A stretch of DNA of 64,000 bases, from assembly GCF_030272615.1 (NCBI RefSeq), contig NC_081415.1:416296757-416360756 (forward strand), read 5' to 3'. This stretch comes from Cryptomeria japonica (taxonomy: Eukaryota; Streptophyta; Pinopsida; Cupressales; Cupressaceae). Under the pieces are notes generated by a model. The model searched no databases. It saw only the letters and a program-made list of their open reading frames with translations, and was not told the origin of the DNA. Each line of letters opens with the position of its first letter. Position 1 is the first letter of the stretch. Both the position numbers and the translations under genes were made by a program. Shown here piece by piece: positions 59,099 to 64,000 of the stretch.

Positions 59099-59905
59099 AT
59101 GTTTAAAAATCCACTTCCATCACCAGATCAAAGGGGTCCTTCTACTTCAGGGAGAAACACAGATACCACCAATTATACGCAATCCGCGTATAATTATACT
59201 GTGAATCGCCTATACGATGCCAGTGAACAAATTGCAACTATAACCATCAAAAATCCCAGCTCCAGCAATGTTGTTACACGGCGCAGCAAGATTACCATAA
59301 AAGAAGCTCCACAAGGCACCTCATCTATCTCAAAGCAGTATAACCTTGTGGAACAGTTAGACAAAATGCGCACACTGATATCTATCTTAGAGCTATTGCA
59401 CCTATCTCCATCCCATAAAACAATCTTGGATCAAATTCTCCAAGAGGTGTTAGTCCCTGCAAACCTAAATATGGATCAGTTCCAAGCCATGGTTGGAAAT
59501 ATAAAGTCGTCACCTTGTCTCACTTTCTCCGAAAGCGACAACTCTTCCTTCCAGCAACCTCATAACGCTTCACTACACATTGAAGGATTTATCAACCAGC
59601 ATAGGATCAAGGGAGTCTTGATCGATAATGGAGCCAGCCTGAATATTTGTACACTGTAGTTGGTCATAGCTTTGGGATATGCAATAGAATCAGTGGATCC
59701 CCGCAAGAAGATCACAATCAAAGCCTATGACGATGCAGAGCGTTCATCCAAAGGAGCTGTGGTACTACCAATCCGAGTGGGCCCTATGGTGAAGCACATC
59801 ATCTGTCAAGTTCTGGACCTTCCTCTGCCATACAATCTATTGTTAAGAAGACCTTGGATACATGCCATGCAAGCCGTTCCATCCACCTACCATCAGTGTA
59901 TCTAG
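59099..59905 (+). pseudogene. G2 aspartic protease
   Basis: The open frame 59099-59659 ends in HRIKGVLIDNGASLNICTL, with the DNGA active-site motif typical of this gypsy group at about 59625. A TAG follows, then 59660-59905 continues the fold (ITIKAYDDAERSSKGAVVLP, LPLPYNLLLRRPWIHAMQA). Each stop fits a CAG-to-TAG change. Confidence 0.88.
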
Positions 59906-60946
59906 TTCCCACATAATGGTGTAGAGATCACAATCCTGGGTGATGCAAATCCCTTTGCATATTGTCATAATATCAGTCATCAACCAGAGATTACCGTTCT
60001 TAACAATAGAGAAGCCATCTCCTCCACATCATACATAATTCTAGCCTCTCTTGCCAATTCAAACACCACTATACTCAAGCAAGAAAAGCTTAAGATGAAA
60101 ATAGCAGAGGAAGGTCCTGGGGAATACAATTTGAGTCAACTCTTTTGTGTGGGACAAATGCCCACTTCTCCTAGGCAAACCTCGGCGGTTACTTCAACAA
60201 CCACTGATCAAGCCAACATGTCCTTTGACGCCTTTCATCCTAGGGAAGAGTCAAGAAGAAGAAACTAGAGATGAGGACTTAGCAGAATGGATCTATAAGG
60301 ATCCCATCGCCACCGATATGCCGCAAGCTAAGCTTCCCATAGATCAGTATGGTAAAGGCCTTCTCATTATGCAAAGAATGGGTTATGATGGTCAGAGTGC
60401 TTTGGGACCTTGCAAACAAGGAAGACATGAACCGCTGCAACCAGAATTAAATCCCAAGGATAATACAGGCTTAGGCTTTCAAAAGGAGATCCTTCCTAAG
60501 CTCAGATTCAAAGGAAAACCCAGCAAACCACTATATCATCCTATTGCAAAGAGGACACCTTTGATTATAAAAGTAGCATCAAACACCATCGCAACTACCC
60601 CAATGAGGATACAAATCCCAGCACAACCACCCATCCTGCTGTTAATCAAACCAGCAACACCATCAGCAGCGGCAATAACATCAATAGCACCATTAGCAGC
60701 AGCAACTATATCAGAACCCATAGCAGTATCTATGACACCAGTAGTTCCAGCAGAAGCAACAGACTCAACACTACCGACACTCCCCGTATCAAATTCATTG
60801 ATCTCCATCATCCTTCTTGCAGCACCAATCATTTCATCTACAATGGTACATCAACCGGTCACACCCGCAATGTTTAACTCAAAGGACATCCCAGTATGGT
60901 ATAGCAATTGGATACTAGAAAGTGACTCAGAGACTGACTCACATTA
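59906..60946 (+). pseudogene. G2 G-patch domain and linker
   Basis: The frame 60147-60947 contains a G-patch at residues 67-111 (60345-60479): YGKGLLIMQRMGYDGQSALG, then KQGRHEPLQPELNPKDNTGLG, which matches the conserved Gly-rich pattern with an aromatic residue after the first Gly. A low-complexity Ala/Thr/Pro/Ile-rich linker of about 100 residues follows (TIATTPMRIQIPAQPP and AAAITSIAPLAAATISEPI), ending in an acidic patch. It lies between protease and RT. The same domain is present in G1. Confidence 0.7.
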
Positions 60947-61202
60947 ATGGGAATTTGATTCCATCCAGCTTAATACTTCAGATGATGAAGACACATCACT
61001 ACCTCCACCTCGCAAAGACATCCCTGTTTACGGAGAAGCACAGATAAAGACCTCTTGGGTTCCTGAGCTGGAAACTTCTTCCACAGACCCTACGTCACAT
61101 CCTACGCCTGATTCTGGCAAGGAGAGTACCATCAACGACCGTCACCATAACATCTTAACCCTCATTGACACATCTAACGAACTTAACCTAATCAATGAGG
61201 TA
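60947..61202 (+). pseudogene. G2 linker toward RT
   Basis: Broken acidic/Ser-Thr-rich coding sequence between the G-patch frame and RT; no domain recognised. Confidence 0.5.
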
Positions 61203-62330
61203 ATGCCCATTATCCATCTTGAACTCATCGAATGGAACCAACCTAATCCCCCATGTCTAGACCTTTTCCAAAATGATGAGGCACTCGTTGACTTTTTGGA
61301 ACTACGGGATAACATACCAAGTGGGGATCACAAAGCCGGATTCGCCATTGAACTTAATAGGGCAGCATACTTTGGGGCGGATGCCAAACCTTTCAGCTGT
61401 AAAAATATAACAATAAAACATGGATCTTCCAGTGAAAACCACACCGTGGCACTGTTTGATCCCACAAAAGTAAAAAGAAAGAGCATATCCAATGGTGAAA
61501 ACCTCTCTGAGGCGACAGTGGATGAAAGGTTTGACATTCTCCCTGCTAGTACACAACAAGAACGATCAACGATTCTCATCGAGGAAACAAAAGAATACAA
61601 CGTAGGGACTCCTAAAACTCCTCACCACATACATCTGGCATCTCTTCTAACTCCAAAGGATCAGCCTAAATTTGTAGAGTTCTTTCAAAAGTGTCAAATC
61701 AACTTTGCATGGTCATATGCAGACATGCTTGGGCTTGATCCTGATTTAGTCATGCATCACCTCACCATAGCAGAAGGAGATAAACCTGTCAAACAGAAGC
61801 TTCGTAAGATGCATCCTCAGATTGCAGTACTAGTCAAAGCAGAACTCAAGAAACTCCTAGATGTTGGTTTCATTAGACCAATTGATTATGCAGATTGGAT
61901 ATCCAATATTGTGCCTGCCGGCAAACCAAATGGGGGCACATACTGCTAGAATGTAATGCCTTTCGGTCTCAAGAATGTAGGAGCAACCTCTCAATGAGAA
62001 ATGACCACCATCTTCCACGACATGATGCATACCATAATGGAAGATTATGTTGATGACTTACTAGCAAAATCGCTCACCAGAGAAGGTCATCTGGACATAT
62101 TAGATAAAATCTTTGATAGACTGGAATAATATCATGTTCGACTCAACCCAAAGAAATGTGTCTTTGAAGTAACCTCAGGGAAGCTTCTAGGATACATTGT
62201 CTCAAGCAAAGGTATTGAGGTCGATCCAGCAAAGGTCAAAGCAATCATGGACATGCCACCTCCAAAGAACATCAGTCATCTAAGGACATTACAAGGACGG
62301 CTACAATCCATCTGAAGATTCATTACACAA
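61203..62330 (+). pseudogene. G2 reverse transcriptase with in-frame internal deletion
   Basis: The RT N-terminal part (FAWSYADMLGLDPDLVMHHL, then LKKLLDVGFIRPIDYADWIS and VPAGKPNGG) is joined directly to TYC-stop-NVMPFGLKNVGAT at about 61936. In G1 about 62 residues, including INFRDLNKV and the DGFSWYDQM region, lie between these points. So roughly 186 bp are deleted in frame, at a GGGG(C/A) microhomology, removing one catalytic Asp. YVDD is kept at 62046-62057. Further stops at about 61947 (TGG to TAG), 61996 (CGA to TGA), 62127 and 62313. Confidence 0.9.
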
Positions 62331-63350
62331 CTGACAGATAAGTGTCACCCCTTTATACATCTGCTACACAAAAACATCTGCTTTCAGTGGGATACCAAAT
62401 GCCAGCAAGCATTCCAGATGCTTAAAGACTATCTCATGAATACACCATTGTTGATCCCACCAGATCCAAGAAGACCTCTGTTACTCTATATATCAGCAAC
62501 AAATACGGCATTGGGTGTACTATTGGCACAACGCAATGCAGAAGGGAAAGAGTGCATTGTTTACTACATCTCTTGCACACTGGATGGCTATGAACTCAAC
62601 TACACACCTATTGAGTGAGCTTGCCTAGCAGTAATCTTGGCAGCCACTAAATTGAGGCACTATCTGTTAACACATAAGTTACAGCTCATTGCAAAGATTG
62701 ATCCACTCAAGTACTTACTCAGCAAAGCAGCATTGACAGGCCGCTTGGCCAAATGGGTGATGATTCTAAGTGAATTTGACATCGAGTATATAGACCGTAA
62801 AGCTATTAAGGGTCAAGTTATTGCAGATCAGTTGGTCGATGCTCCCCTCATAGGCGATCATCCTCTCATTTCCAATTTTCCAGATGAAGAGATATTCATG
62901 ATCACAATAGCATAACCATGGAAACTATACTTTGATGGTTCGTACACTAGGCATGGCTCAAGGGCAGCCATTTTGTTTATCACACCTCAAGGTGACAGCA
63001 TCCTAAAGTCTTACAGGCTCACATTTCCATGCACCAACAACATAGCAGAGTATGAGGCCTTGATCACAGGACTCAAGCTAGCCATACAATGGAAATTACA
63101 AGAACTACAAGTATATGGCGACTCCCAACTGGTCATTCGACAATCAACTGATGAATATCAGACTAAAGATGACAAACTCATGCCATACAAACAAATGGTG
63201 TACAAATTAAAGACATCATTTACTACTATCACCTTTGAACAGATACCAAGAGATTAGAATCGAGCTGTTGACGCTATGGCTACTATCGCATCTCTCCTGG
63301 ATCTTCCACAGAATTCAACACGCTATGAGTTCTTGGTAGAACAACTTTGG
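62331..63350 (+). pseudogene. G2 RNase H plus second RNase H
   Basis: The RT-linked RNase H gives LLLYISATNTALGVLLAQRN and HYLLTHKLQLIAKIDPLKYL. The second RNase H begins WKLYFDGSYTRHGSRAA at 62920 and includes FPCTNNIAEYEALITGLKLA and VYGDSQLVIRQSTDEYQ; its Asp/Glu/Asp residues are intact. Stops at 62616 (IE-stop-AC), 62913 and 63256. Two RNase H domains in tandem define the Tat lineage. Confidence 0.9.
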
Positions 63351-64000
63351 ATCCTCGCTTATGATATCCCCAAATCTGAGATGATATGTCACCTTATCGG
63401 TTCTAAATCCCCATGGTATGGTGAGTTCTACACCTACCTCCGCGATCACACCCTTCCTCCTAACCAATCGAATAACCAACGTAAAACCTTCATTCGCCAA
63501 ACCGCTCGATATACCATTATTGCCGAAACCCTATACCGACGCAGTCTTGATGGTACTCTCCTTCGATGTCTGGAACAAGATGAGATAACAAAGGCCTTGG
63601 AAGAGGTAAATGAAGGAATTTGTGGAACGCATGCAAGTGGTCCGTCACTAGCCAAGAAACTCATGCGCACTGGATACTACTGGCCATCTATGGAAAAAGA
63701 CTCCTACTACTTTGTCAGAAAGTGCAAGAAATGCCAAGTTCATGGAGACCTGATACATGCACCAGCACAAGAATTGCAACCAATCACAACACCATGGCCT
63801 TTTTGTCAATGGGGCCTTGACCTTGTGGGTAAAATTCATCCATCTTCATCCAACGGCCATAAACTCATTATTATCGCCACCGAATACTTCACAAAGTGGA
63901 TCGAAGTTGTTCAACTTACCCAAGTTACCGGCAAGAAGATCGCCTCATTCATCCTCAATTACATCATCTGCCGGTATGGTGTACCCATGTCCATCATCAC
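63351..64000 (+). pseudogene. G2 integrase, truncated by the window end
   Basis: The zinc-binding domain is readable (GICGTHASGPSLAKKLMRTG, YYWPSMEKDSYYFVRKCKKC). The core starts PWPFCQWGLDLVGKIHPSSS, with the first catalytic Asp intact, and continues YFTKWIEVVQLTQVTGKKIA to CRYGVPMSII at the window edge. This 3' part has no stop from about 63270 to 64000 and is the least damaged section of G2. Confidence 0.9.

Larger units (their letters stand above)
53525..64000 (+). mobile_element. Ty3/gypsy Tat-lineage element 'G2', 3' end outside window
   Basis: Order: LTR (53525-54944), primer site (54947), leader with an AGCGCT array, upstream ORF (56649-57149), gag (57577), protease (59614), G-patch (60345), RT (61203), RNase H, second RNase H (62920) and integrase (63590 to the window end). 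It is a different subfamily from G1: the LTRs share only the start and the AT-rich palindromic zone, but all domains align in order. More than 15 in-frame stops and an in-frame RT deletion make it inactive. Confidence 0.9.

Noticed and set aside
60536-60832. 98-codon minus-strand Ala/Gly/Val/Ile-rich frame
   Set aside because: Shadow of the Ala/Thr/Ile-rich linker encoded on the plus strand in the G2 polyprotein.
53525-64000. An endogenous pararetrovirus
   Set aside because: Integrase, a second RNase H, an LTR and a primer site next to the LTR are present, and no movement-protein or coat motif is seen; this is a Ty3/gypsy element.

Overview
The window looks like nuclear DNA of a very large plant genome, most probably a gymnosperm. 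It is AT-rich and no intact host gene is visible in 64 kb. Almost everything recognisable is LTR-retrotransposon DNA in several nested layers, at advanced decay. Ty1/copia and Ty3/gypsy (Tat lineage, with a second RNase H) are both present. The organism call is an inference from this repeat landscape; no diagnostic host gene was available.

Layout. 1-990: a 357-359 bp tandem repeat and a short minisatellite. 1258-2423 (minus): the last six exons of an unrecognised spliced gene, with one premature stop. 2424-6297 (minus): a ~1000-codon ORF of unknown function (gene A) broken by one stop and one frameshift, followed by a polypurine tract and LTR-like DNA; a palindromic TTTC-GAT-GAAA array lies just upstream (6590-7150). 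7343-8775: a second unknown ORF (minus) and a cluster of EcoRV-core palindromes around an AT-rich block. 9809-19909: a complete but dead copia element (minus) with 5-bp target duplications GAGTT, inserted into a PPR pseudogene. Its 3' LTR is split by a 4.37-kb non-coding TG...CA element, which itself carries a SINE-like insertion with a 20-bp target duplication. 19910-24579: PPR remnant, unrecognised DNA and microsatellites.

24580 to about 48640: Tat-lineage gypsy element G1 (plus): LTR, primer site, long leader, gag, protease, G-patch, RT, RNase H, second RNase H, integrase. Two insertions interrupt it: a 5.47-kb non-coding TG...CA element in gag (30418-35887) and a 6.66-kb composite in integrase (40827-47486, perfect 5-bp duplication ATCTC). 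The composite holds a hairpin-repeat array, a TATA promoter, a decayed long ORF that seems related to gene A (gene B), and a second copy of G1's own leader and gag start. 50300-52310 is a decayed antisense ORF region and 52356-53480 looks like a copia LTR. 53525-64000 is a second Tat element, G2 (plus), cut by the window edge inside integrase.

The coding parts are pseudogenes; the stops I inspected in G2 are explainable as C-to-T or G-to-A changes, the pattern expected of long-methylated DNA. The most unusual material is the A/B long-ORF family, the short-palindrome arrays beside these genes and in one retroelement leader, and the composite insertion that carries a piece of its host element.
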